A stretch of 64,000 bases of DNA from Craterostigma plantagineum (Eukaryota > Streptophyta > Magnoliopsida > Lamiales > Linderniaceae). The translations under genes and the position numbers were made by a program. This document shows, one piece after another, positions 44,001 to 55,155 of this stretch (positions are counted from its first letter, which is position 1; each line of letters opens with the position of its first letter). The DNA is taken from positions 186,001-250,000 of the forward strand of contig JAPQWV010000686.1 of NCBI GenBank assembly GCA_027422505.1. The letters run 5' to 3'. The notes beneath the pieces are model-generated. The model did no database searches and was not told the DNA's origin. It was given only the letters and a program-made list of their open reading frames with translations.

Positions 44001-47000
44001 TGTAGGACCCCGGTCCCCGGAAATTAGGTCGGCCAATAAACTACGTGTATGCCTTACGTGATTTCATGTTTATTGTGTATATGTTGAATGTTTATGTGAT
44101 TTATGAATTTTATGCTCGTGAAAGCTACGAGAATTATGTGCAAGTAAGTACGAAGGACTTCGGGTCCATTATGAACCCTAATTTGGAAGAGTAAATTCTA
44201 GGAAATGGAAAATGATAGATTGGGCTAGGAATTTAGTATTTCACATATTATGATAATACCTAGATATGGGAATTGGGCCATGCAAAGTTGGGCTAGAAAT
44301 TTCATAGATAGTCCAAATCCATAAGAAAAATAATTAGGAGACAACACTCCATGAATTAAGGGAAACCCACGCCTACACCACATCTCCTTTATCTTATCAA
44401 GGAAAATATCCAACTTAGTAATTCAACTCTACACTCACACAACCGAAAATAGAAAGAAGAGAAGGAAGGAGCAAGGGCCGAGAGGGATTCTAAGGACACA
44501 AGCACCCCAACTAGCTTAAGAATTTAAAGTTGGTAAGTAAAATACTCCCTCCTAAGCTTTTAATTTCGTCCCTTAGGTGTGGTTGGGAATTATTAAATGC
44601 ATTAAAGCAAGCAGTTGGGGAGAATTTCGAAAACCCTAATTGTGAGATGCAAACTAGGGTTAAGATTTCGATTTAAGTCGATAACTAGGACTTATGAAAC
44701 CGTGGTATTAGCTCTAAGTAGGAACCATACGATTTCAAGTAGCCAAAAAGGGATGAAATACCGAAGTTTCGATGGGATGAATTAGGAAGAAAGCAGTTTC
44801 GATTAAGTAAACAGTAGAGCTTCGATCGAAAGTGAGAAATCAGAGAATTTAATTTAGAATGTCGGGCAACATGAGAAATACGAATTCAATTCGATCCAAA
44901 TTAATTCTGAATAGGCAATTTAATAAGAGATGAGTTTCGATCGAAACTCACCTTAATGCATGTGTATCGATCGAAACTTAATTTCCAACTCATGCAATCG
45001 ATCGAAAGTAGCTAAGGGAAGGGGGTTTCGGCCGAAATGGATCTCGGCGAAACTCAACCCTAAGCCCACGCAATTGATTTAAATCGACCTTCCTACTATG
45101 CATGGTTTCGGGCGAAAATGGCAACGTCATGCCCACGTGGAAATGCGGCGAAACTTGCATGGTCTCGATCGAAAGTCATGCTTTCCATGCCGAGTTTCGA
45201 TCGAAACTAAGGTGAGGTCATGGTGATGAAATACCTCGGCGAAACTCACCTTAAAGCCCACACCAACGATTGAAATTAACCCCTACACATGTAAGTTTCG
45301 ATCGAAACTAAAGGTGATAACATGATGACATGAGAACACGGCGAAACCTCCCACTTTCGGGCGAAACTAGCGAACATTAAATGACAAATTGGAATTAGGG
45401 TTTGTCGAACGAGTTTCGATCGAAAGTGATCATCAAATGTGACTTTCGATCAACATAAAACTCGGCGAAACCCATATGGTTTCGAGCGAAACTAGTTCAT
45501 GACAATTAACTGAAATTGGAACTTGAAGGAAGGGAATTTCGATCGAAACTAGGGTTTAGAGCACATAGACTTTCATTTAATTTAATCGAACGAAACCTCT
45601 AATACGATAGAAAGTAACCCTCAAATGTACATGGTATTGATCGAAACTAGGAAATTGAGGAACCTTAATGGTACAAATTTCATTAGGGGTAACTCTACAA
45701 ATTAATGACGATTCGTCGAGCTTAGAATTGAAATGAAATAGGATAGGAATTTCTTAAGGACTGCAACTTAGTGTAAATATAAGGAATCCACTCCCTTAAG
45801 AAGCTTAACAAGACGCAAATAAATTAACTGAGAGTCTAGAAAAGTTATACAAGTCCGAATAAGCAATAAGATAGAATTTAATTATCTCGACGAATTAGCT
45901 AAGGAAGCAACGTACTAATCTCCTAACCTTTTTATTTAAAAAGGTCGTACGATAGGAGCAAACGGGGAGAATACTAATTTCGCTTGGACGACAAGTAAGT
46001 AGAAATTCAACTACGACACGTAACTTGCCTGCGTCCAATTATGTGATTTACGTGCTCGTGTACTTTCTATGAAATGTGTACGTAGGATATGATTTATTTA
46101 TATGCATGACGGCATGAATTGCATATGTACATGAGCATAAGCATGAGCACTTGCACGCATGCATAATAAGTAAGGAGCGAGGTAAGAGCGTGCGTAAGAT
46201 CGCCTGTGTGCGACATATACTCGCCGATATTGGCGTTTGTGTCGACTCGAATGAAGAGTCACGGCTTCCCTTATGCAGCCTTTAAGGCCTGAATAAGAGG
46301 CTACTCTAAGGCCTGAATAAGAGGCTGGGGAATACCCCGTATGCGGGTAGTACCACCTGGAGGATGCGGCCCGGGGCACACGCTGAGAAAGGGAAGATGC
46401 CTTCGGGTGACCTTCTAGCGTGTAAAGCACTACCCGGAGAGAAGATGCCTTCGGGTGATCTCCGAGGTCAGTGGCCTCGGTGGTCGCTACCAGCGTGAAG
46501 CACCCGCGTGGAGGTCACACTGAGAAAAGGGAAGATTTCTACGGGTGACCTTCGAGTGTGCGAACCTCCACATACGTACGAATCCCTCGTGGATTGAGAT
46601 CTCAAAGACATGGCGCATAGTGGGATTGGAAAGCCGAGGGCCCGTATTAAATGAGAGTATAAGACAAAGAGAAAAAGCGTAAGAAAAGAGTACGAGTATG
46701 AGAAAAGAGTATGAGCGTTAGGAAACGACGGCGTGGATTGTCAGTCGTTAGGACACGTGCATTCATGCATAATTTCTGCTTACTGAGCCTCGGTGGCTCA
46801 TTGTTTATGTTACGTGTTGTAGGTACTAACGATCACGGTACGTGATCCGATTTTTATGCGAGGCTGATCTTTTGACGCAATCCGACCGCTTTTGAGGTGG
46901 GAGTGTGTGTATGGATGACGACCTGTGAAGGCCGGGCGCATAGGGAGCTTTTGGCTGCACACACACACACTTGTATTTTGTGTAGACACGATTTCGATGA

Positions 47001-47163
47001 TTTGTAGAACGAATTACGAATATTCTTTTGACATGTATATAAGACTTCCGCATGCACGTTTAAAATGAAAAATTTATTCGCATTTTTACGTACTCGCACG
47101 ATAACAAAGCATTAACACTTAGATTTAGAACGGAATACGAGGGCGGGACGACGGGTCCTGACA
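44001..47163 (+). repeat. 5' LTR of element E
   Basis: Runs TGTAGGACCCCGG...GGGTCCTGACA. Between about 44813 and 45660 it is packed with the palindrome TTTCGATCGAAA (perfect at 44935, 45195, 45296, 45414, 45537) and near-copies (TTTCGGCCGAAA, TTTCGGGCGAAA, TTTCGAGCGAAA). Between 46270 and 46620 there are local duplications (AAGGCCTGAATAAGAGGCT twice; GAAGATGCCTTCGGGTGA twice). A TATATAAG box lies at about 47035. Confidence 0.95.
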
Positions 47164-47166
47164 GAG

Positions 47167-47178
47167 TGGTATCAGAGC
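47167..47178 (+). other. primer-binding site of element E
   Basis: TGGTATCAGAGC, three bases after the LTR; complementary to initiator tRNA-Met, as usual for Tekay elements. Confidence 0.95.
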
Positions 47179-47323
47179 CTCGGTCACAGGTCCTGTAGAC
47201 TGTCCATACACACACACACACTCAAAAGCGCGGAAGCGGCCTTGCTTGTAAGTACCATGTTATGTGAATTTCTTGTATGGTGTAATTTATTGGCCTCAAG
47301 AATTATCAGGATAGGTTGAGAAG

Positions 47324-48352
47324 ATGGTTAGACTTAGGGGTGAAGGAAGTAGGGAGTCTGATCAGGGTAGGGATACTAACAACCCTCCTGATAGTCGGGA
47401 TGCTGCCATCCTGCAATTGACTGAACTGGTCCGGCAACAGTCGGCACAGATTCAGCAGCTGATCCAGCAACAAAATGTTGGTGGGCAATCAGCCAATCTG
47501 CCTCCCCCACCTGAACGAATTGAGATGATCGGGGAGAGGTTCAGAAAGCTCAATCCTCCACTATTCGAGGATGCTGCCGACCCCACATCCGCCGAGGATT
47601 GGCTGAGGACGCTGGAGAACATGTTCCAGCACAGCCGCACCCCGGAGGCGGAGAAGGTCATGTGCGCTGCCTACCTGCTGAGGGGGAGCGCCGGACACTG
47701 GTGGGACACCGTCTCAGCCATCGAAAACCCCCTAACGATGAGCTGGGACCGGTTTAAAGAGATCTTCAGGGGAAAGTACTACACCGCCCCGGTCAGAGCC
47801 CAGCGGATGAATGAGTTCATCAACCTCCGCCAAGGAGCGATGACCGTGGCGGAGTACATCAGGAAGTTCGAGCAGCTTTCAAGGTTTGCTGCTCATATGG
47901 TTAGCACGGACGCGCTCAAGATCGAGCGGTTCATGGAAGGGTTGAAGCCCGAGCTGTATCGGGATGTAAGTATGGCTGGAATCCAGGGAGCCACGTATGC
48001 ACAAGTGGCTGAGAGAGCGCTTGTGGCGGAGCAGGCAGAGTCTAGGATTGCTCGCGCCCAAGAAGCTAAGCGCAAGTTCGCACAAGGGCCGCAGGGGAGC
48101 GGAAGTAATCCGAAGCGGCAATTCGTTGCCAAAGAAGGGAAACAGGGGCCCCAGAATCGACCTGGACCACCCCCACAGTTCAAGCCCAACCAGGGTAGAC
48201 CCCAGCTGGATCTACCCGTATGCCCGAAATGCGCACGGAGACACCTAGGAGTCTGCAACTCCCAGAATGCGGTCTGCTACAAATGTGGCAAGACGGGCCA
48301 TTATCTGAGGGCATGCCCGGAAGGTGGATCCGGAAGCCAAGTTAGGAACTAG
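47324..48352 (+). CDS. element E gag, intact up to a TAG
   Basis: 342 aa from MVRLRGEGSRESDQG. It has a Gln-rich coiled coil (LTELVRQQSAQIQQLIQQQ), then retrotrans_gag with EDWLRTLENMFQ, GHWWDTVSAIE, FKEIFRGKYY, QGAMTVAEYIRKFEQLS and MEGLKPELYRDV, a basic/Pro-rich linker and the CCHC knuckle CYKCGKTGHYLRAC near the C-terminus. It forms the particle and packages RNA. The TAG (48350-48352) is in the same frame as the protease that follows; element H has a Gln codon (CAA) at the matching place, so the stop looks like a mutation. Confidence 0.93.
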   Translation: MVRLRGEGSRESDQGRDTNNPPDSRDAAILQLTELVRQQSAQIQQLIQQQNVGGQSANLPPPPERIEMIGERFRKLNPPLFEDAADPTSAEDWLRTLENMFQHSRTPEAEKVMCAAYLLRGSAGHWWDTVSAIENPLTMSWDRFKEIFRGKYYTAPVRAQRMNEFINLRQGAMTVAEYIRKFEQLSRFAAHMVSTDALKIERFMEGLKPELYRDVSMAGIQGATYAQVAERALVAEQAESRIARAQEAKRKFAQGPQGSGSNPKRQFVAKEGKQGPQNRPGPPPQFKPNQGRPQLDLPVCPKCARRHLGVCNSQNAVCYKCGKTGHYLRACPEGGSGSQVRN

Positions 48353-48667
48353 ATAGAACCACCAAGGGTACCGGCCCGGGTCTACACCATAACCTCCGAA
48401 GAAGCAGAAAATAACCCGGCCGTGGTAACAGGTACCCTCATCGCCTATGGAACACCCACATGCATTCTAATCGACTCAGGAGCGACCCATTCGTTCGCGT
48501 CTACTAAGTATGTCGAGAGAGTAGGAGTCACGCCTCACCGAGCTGAGTGCGAATTTAGGGTAACAGTTCCGAACGGGAATCCCACCCAAACTAATCAAGT
48601 GTTACGGGATTGCCCAATAGTAATCGGGGACAAGGAACTGCCCATAGACCTCATAACCTATGAATGA
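48353..48667 (+). pseudogene. element E protease
   Basis: In frame with gag after the TAG. PARVYTITSEEAE leads to the aspartic protease core ILIDSGATHSFAS with an intact DSG. The reading frame ends at a TGA (48665-48667) because of a one-base deletion; the next segment (48660 onward, [13 protein letters not shown]) is in another frame and overlaps by 8 bases. It would cleave the polyprotein. Confidence 0.9.
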
Positions 48668-50260
48668 TTATGAGGTGATCCTTGGAATGGATTGGCTATC
48701 GAAGTACGGAGCCGTCATAGACTGCCACCGCAAGATAGTCACACTCAACATGGATGGGAATGAACCCCTTAAGTTCGTAGGAACTAGTAAGGGGACTATG
48801 ATGTCTAGGATATCAGCGTTGAAAGCTCAACGACTGATCAGGTCTGGATGCGAAGCCTATCTGGTATTCGCTATCAAGTCGAAAGAGAACGCCTCCCCGA
48901 AACTCGAGGAAGTACCGATAGTCAAGGACTTCCCCGACGTGTTTCCCGAGGAATTACCGGGACTACCACCCGAACGGGAAATAGAGTTCGTTATAGATCT
49001 GGTACCTGGAGCGGCACCAGTATCTAAGACCCCATATCGGCTAGCACCTACGGAAATGAAGGAGTTAAAGGACCAACTCGACGAACTCATGCAGAAGGAG
49101 TTCATACAGCCGAGTTTCTCTCCCTGGGGAGCACCGGTGCTATTCGTGAAGAAGAAAGATGGGTCTATGCGATTATGCATAGACTACAGGGAGCTGAATA
49201 AGTTAACGATTAAGAACAAGTACCCACTCCCTAGGATAGACGATCTGTTCGATCAACTGCAAGGTGCAACGGTCTTCTCTAAGATCGACTTAAGATCGGG
49301 CTATCACCAACTCAGGATCCGGAAGGAAGATGTCCCGAAGACGGCCTTTAGTACCCGTTATGGCCACTACGAATTTCTGGTGATGCCATTCGGGCTAACT
49401 AATGCGCCCGCAGCTTTTATGGACTTAATGAACCGGGTGTTCAAGCCATACCTAGATAGGTTTGTCATCGTCTTCATTGATGACATCCTAATCTACTCAT
49501 GGACGAAGGAGGAGCACGAAGAACACCTGAGAACAGTTCTAGGAATACTACGGGACAAGCAACTATACGCCAAGTTCAAGAAGTGCGAATTTTGGCTCGA
49601 CCAAGTCGCCTTCTTGGGGCATATAGTATCAGGAGAAGGGATTTCTGTAGACCCAAAGAAGATAGAAGCCATTAGCAATTGGCCCAGACCGACGAACGTA
49701 ACGGAAGTATGAAGTTTCCTCGGTCTGGCGGGTTATTACAGGAAATTCATCAAGGACTTCTCAAAGATAGCGTCTACGCTGACGAAGTTAACCAGGAAGA
49801 ATACGCCATTTCAGTGGACCACGGAATGTGAACGGAGTTTCCAAGAGCTGAAGGAAAGGCTTACGACGGCCCCAGTTCTCACAATTCCATCGGGAACTGG
49901 AGGGTTCACCGTTTATAGTGATGCGTCTCAGAACGGGTTAGGGTGTGTGCTAATGCAGAACGGGAATGTAGTAGCATACGCCTCTCGTCAACTAAAGGAG
50001 TACGAGAAAAATTACCCGACGCACGATCTAGAACTGGCGGCAGTGGTCTTTGCTCTCAAGATCTGGAGGCATTACCTCTATGGAGAGCGGTGTGAAATAT
50101 ACACGGACCACAAGAGCCTCAAGTACTTCTTTACGCAAAAGGAGCTGAATATGAGGCAGAGGAGGTGGTTAGAATTAGTCAAGGATTATGACTGCGTAAT
50201 CAACTACCACCCAGGCAAGGCGAACGTAGTAGCCGATGCCTTAAGCCGAAAAGCAGTTAG
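48660..50260 (+). pseudogene. element E reverse transcriptase and RNase H
   Basis: RT has [76 protein letters not shown] and catalytic [14 protein letters not shown] at 49710-49712 interrupts [15 protein letters not shown] where Arg is usual (CGA to TGA is the simplest change). The same frame then continues through RNase [42 protein letters not shown] and [10 protein letters not shown]. Apart from that stop this part is intact. Confidence 0.93.
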
Positions 50261-51784
50261 TGCAGAACTGCAACTGCTGGAAGTAGAAGTCGTACGGTTA
50301 GGCGAAGTTGAGGCGCAGCTAGCGGCATTAACTTTGCAACCAACACTGTTGGAGCAAATTAAGGCAGCATTAGGAGCAGATGAGTTATATGCGAAAGTTA
50401 AAGAGGCACAGCCGGAACAAACGACTGGAGACCTCATAATATGGGAAGACGGGCGACTGTATTTCAAGGATCGGTTGTACGTACCAGACAACGCTGAGCT
50501 AAGAAGGACGATAATGACGGAAGCCCATGCCACTGCATACTCAGTACATCCAGGAGCAACGAAGATGTACAGAGGCTTAAAGGAGAACTACTGGTGGCCA
50601 GGCATGAAAAAGGACATCGCAACCTTCGTGAGTCAATGCCTGACGTGCCGCAGATTAAGGCCGAGCATCAAAGGCCGGCGGGAACCCTACAACCGTTACC
50701 CATTCCGGAATGGAAATGGGACAACATTACCATGGATTTCGTAGTAGGACTGCCTAGGAATGCGAAAGGGCACGACGCGATTTGGGTGATCGTCGATCGA
50801 CTAACCAAGTCTGCCCATTTCCTACCAATTAGCATGACGTATTCCATGGAACGGTACGCGGAGCTTTATATCCAAGAAATAGTGCGACTGCACGGCATTC
50901 CATCATCGATCGTCTCGGATCGCGACTCCAGATTTCTATCGAAATTCTGGACGAGCTTGCAGAAAGCGATGGGAACGAAGTTGTCCTTTAGTACCGCCTA
51001 CCATCCGCAGACGGACGGTCAATCCGAGCGGACGATACAGACATTGGAGGACATTCTCCGAGCGTGTGTACTCGATTTCAAGGTAAATTGGAGTAGATAC
51101 CTCCCACTGATCGAGTTCTCGTACAATAACAGCTACCACGTCACCATTGGGATGGCACCGTACGAAGCGCTATACGGGCGTAGGTGCAGATCCCCAGTAC
51201 ATTGGGACGAAGTTGGCGAACGGGCAATGTTAGGTCCCGACATCGTACGAGAAATGACGGAAGCTATTACCACCATACGAGAAAGAATGCGAACGGCACA
51301 GAGTCGACAGAAGAGCTATGCTGACCGAAGACGTCGACCATTGGAATTTGAAGAAGGCGATATGGTGTTTGTAAAAGTATCGCCAATGAAGGGCGTGAAA
51401 AGGTTCGGGAAGAAAGGAAAGCTAAGTCCTAGGTACATAGGACCATTCAGAATACTGAAAAGGGTAGGCGTGGTAGCATATCAATTGGAACTACCTGCGT
51501 CACTAGCGCAAGTGCATGACGTGTTCCACGTCTCGACACTACGGAAATACCTAGCTGACCCAAACCACGTGCTAGGAAATGAGTCCTTACATCAACAATT
51601 GAAGCCGGATCTGAGTTACGAGGAGACTCCGGTGGAAATATTGATGTACGAGACTAAAAGACTAAGGAATAAAGATATTCCCTTAGTGAAAGTACTGTGG
51701 CGGAACCAGTCCACGGAAGAAGCCACATGGGAACGGGAGGACGAAATGAGAACTCGTTACCCCGAGCTGTTTCACACGGGCTGA
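50261..51784 (+). pseudogene. element E integrase with chromodomain
   Basis: The H2C2 zinc region ([15 protein letters not shown]) is followed by a one-base frame change near 50650. From there the second frame is open to 51784: [59 protein letters not shown] (the DDE core), the [10 protein letters not shown] segment and a C-terminal chromodomain with [16 protein letters not shown]. The chromodomain marks chromoviruses and is thought to guide integration to marked chromatin. Confidence 0.93.
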
Positions 51785-51806
51785 TTTCGGGGGCGAAATC
51801 CTCCTT

Positions 51807-51819
51807 AAGGGGGGGAGGA
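51807..51819 (+). other. polypurine tract of element E
   Basis: AAGGGGGGGAGGA directly before the 3' LTR; the primer site for plus-strand DNA. Confidence 0.93.
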
Positions 51820-54800
51820 TGTAGGACCCCGGTCCCCGGAAATTAGGTCGGCCAATAAACTACGTGTATGCCTTACGTGATTTCATGTTTATTGTGTATA
51901 TGTTGAATGTTTATGTGATGTTATGAATTTTATGCTCGTGAAAGCTACGAGAATTATGTGCAAGTAAGTACGAAGGACTTCGGGTCCATTATGAACCCTA
52001 ATTTGGAAGAGTAAATTCTAGGAAATGGAAAATGATAGATTGGGCTAGGAATTTAGTATTTCACATATTATGATAATACCTAGATATGGGAATTGGGCCA
52101 CGCAAAGTTGGGCTAGAAATTTCATAGATAGTCCAAATCCATAAGAAAAACATAGGAGACAACACTCCATGAATTAAGGGAAACCCACGCCTACACCACA
52201 TCTCCTTTATCTTATCAAGGAAAATATCCAACTTAGTAATTCAACTCTACACTCACACAACCGAAAATAGAAAGAAGAGAAGGAGCAAGGGCCGAGAGGG
52301 ATTCTAAGGACACAAGCACCCCAACTAGCTTAAGAATTTAAAGTTGGTAAGTAAAATACTCCCTCCTAAGCTTTTAATTTCGTCCCTTAGGTGTGGTTGG
52401 GAATTATTAAATGCATTAAAGCAAGCAGTTGGGGAGAATTTCGAAAACCCTAATTGTGAGATGCAAACTAGGGTTAAGATTTCGATTTAAGTCGATAACT
52501 AGGACTTATGAAACCGTGGTATTAGCTCTAAGTAGGAACCATACGATTTCAAGTAGCCAAAAAGGGATGAAATACCGAAGTTTCGATGGGATGAATTAGG
52601 AATAAAGCAGTTTCGATTAAGTAAACAGTAGAGCTTCGATCGAAAGTGAGAAATCAGAGAATTTAATTTAGAATGTCGGGCAACATGAGAAAGACGAATT
52701 CAATTCGATCCAAATTAATTCTGAATAGGCAATTTAGTAAGAGATGAGTTTCGATCGAAACTCACCTTAATGCATGTGTATCGATCGAAACTTAATTTCC
52801 AACTCATGCAATCGATCGAAAGTAGCTAAGGGAAGGGGAGTTTCGGCCGAAATGGATCTCGGCGAAACTCAACCCTAAGCCCACGCAATTGATTTAAATC
52901 GACCTTCCTACTATGCATGGTTTCGGGCGAAAATGGCAACGTCATGCCCACGTGGAAATGCGGCGAAACTTGCATGGTCTCGATCGAAAGTCATGCTTTC
53001 CATGCCGAGTTTCGATCGAAACTAAGGTGAGGTCATGGTGATGAAATACCTCGGCGAAACTCACCTTAAAGCCCACACCAACGATTGAAATTAACCCCTA
53101 CACATGTAAGTTTCGATCGAAACTAAAGGTGATAACATGATGACATGAGAACACGGCGAAACCTCCCACTTTCGGGCGAAACTAGCGAACATTAAATGAC
53201 AAATTGGAATTAGGGTTTGTCGAACGAGTTTCGATCGAGTGATCATCAAATGTGACTTTCGATCAACATAAAACTCGGCGAAACCCATATGGTTTCGAGC
53301 GAAACTAGTTCATGACAATTAACTGAAATTGGAACTTGAAGGAAGGGAATTTCGATCGAAACTAGGGTTTAGAGCACATAGACTTTCATTTAATTTAATC
53401 GAACGAAACCTCTAATACGATAGAAAGTAACCCTCAAATGTACATGGTATTGATCGAAACTAGGAAATTGAGGAACCTTAATGGTACAAATTTCATTAGG
53501 GGTAACTCTACAAATTAATGACGATTCGTCGAGCTTAGAATTGAAATGCAATAGGATAGGAATTTCTTAAGGACTGCAACTTAGTGTAAATATAAGGAAT
53601 CCACTCCCTTAAGAAGCTTAACAAGACGCAAATAAATTAACTGAGAGTCTAGAAAAGTTATACAAGTCCGAATAAGCAATAAGATAGAATTTAATTATCT
53701 CGACGAATTAGCTAAGGAAGCAACGTACTAATCTCCTAACCTTTTTATTTAAAAAGGTCGTACGATAGGAGCAAACGGGGAGAATACTAATTTCGCTTGG
53801 ACGACAAGTAAGTAGAAATTCAACTACGACACGTAACTTGCCTGCGTCCAATTATGTGATTTACGTGCTCGTGTACTTTCTATGAAATGTGTACGTAGGA
53901 TATGATTTATTTATATGCATGACGGCATGAATTGCATATGTACATGAGCATAAGCATGAGCACTTGCACGCATGCATAATAAGTAAGGAGCGAGGTAAGA
54001 GCGTGCGTAAGATCGCCTGTGTGCGACGTATACTCGCCGATATTGGCGTTTGTGTCGACTCGAATGAAGAGTCACGGCTTCCCTTATGCAGCCTTTAAGG
54101 CCTGAATAAGAGGCTACTCTAAGGCCTGAATAAGAGGCTGGGGAATACCCCGTATGCGGGTAGTACCACCTGGAGGATGCGGCCCGGGGCACACGCTGAG
54201 AAAGGGAAGATGCCTTCGGGTGACCTTCTAGCGTGTAAAGCACTACCCAAAGAGAAGATGCCTTCGGGTGATCTCCGAGGTCAGTGGCCTCGGTGGTCGC
54301 TACCAGCGTGAAGCACCCGCGTGGAGGTCACACTGAGAAAAGGGAAGATTTCTACGGGTGACCTTCGAGTGTGCGAACCTCCACATACGTACGAATCCCT
54401 CGTGGATTGAGATCTCAAAGACATGGCGCATAGTGGGATTGGAAAGCCGAGGGCCCGTATTAAATGAGAGTATAAGAAAAAGAGAAAAAGCGTAAGAAAA
54501 GAGTACGAGTATGAGAAAAGAGTATGAGCGTTAGGAAACGACGGCGTGGAATGTCAGTCGTTAGGACACGTGCATTCATGCATAATTTCTGCTTACTGAG
54601 CCTCGGTGGCTCATTGTTTATGTTACGTGTTGTAGGTACTGACGATCACGGTACGTGATCCGATTTTTATGCGAGGCTGATCTTTTGACGCAATCCGACC
54701 GCTTTTGAGGTGGGAGTGTGTGTATGGATGACGACCTGTGAAGGCCGGGCGCATAGGGAGCTTTTGGCTGCACACACACACACACTTGTATTTTGTGTAG

Positions 54801-54979
54801 ACACGATTTCGATGATTTGTAGAACGAATTACGAATATTCTTTTGACATGTATATAAGACTTCCGCATGCACGTTTAAAATGAAAAATTTTATTCGCATT
54901 TTTACGTACTCGCACGATAACAAAGCATTAACACTTAGATTTAGAACGGAATACGAGGGCGGGACGACGGGTCCTGACA
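51820..54979 (+). repeat. 3' LTR of element E
   Basis: A near-identical copy of the 5' LTR, with the same palindrome cluster (about 52635-53480; one perfect copy lost by a 2 bp deletion near 53230). Followed by TCGGA. Confidence 0.95.
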
Positions 54980-54984
54980 TCGGA

Positions 54985-55155
54985 CATCGTTTAACCTGTC
55001 AATTCGGAGGAATTCGAACCTGCCACACAATTGCCGTTAAAATTGTGATATCGTCATTAAATCATATTTAAGTGCTATAATTTTCGAAATGACTACATTA
55101 ATCACGCAAACGACTTACAATTAACAAATATAAACGTAAGCAAATACGTTTATCA
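54985..55155 (-). repeat. 3' LTR fragment of Athila F
   Basis: Ends ACGTTTATCA, followed by the PPT-like AAAATTCCCACACTTA, exactly parallel to the left LTR end of D. The other end lies left of E or is lost; I could not place it. Confidence 0.65.

Larger units (their letters stand above)
44001..54979 (+). mobile_element. Tekay/Del-type chromovirus (Ty3/gypsy) E, 11.0 kb, TSD TCGGA
   Basis: Complete element with long LTRs (3,163 and 3,160 bp), initiator-Met PBS, gag, PR, RT, RNase H, IN with chromodomain and PPT. Target duplications TCGGA at 43996-44000 and 54980-54984. The LTRs differ at about 15 bases and a few small indels (by eye, about 99.4% identical), so insertion is recent. gag-pol carries one in-frame TAG, one TGA and two single-base frameshifts. 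E splits sequence that includes the 3' LTR of Athila F. Confidence 0.95.

Noticed and set aside
46098..46430. Identical minus-strand ORF in both LTRs of E (110 codons)
   Set aside because: It lies in the LTR with no recognisable motif and is duplicated only because the LTRs are nearly identical; chance ORF.
48350..48352. Programmed stop-codon readthrough between gag and pol of E
   Set aside because: The related element H has a Gln codon at the matching position, and E carries other clear inactivating changes, so mutation is simpler.
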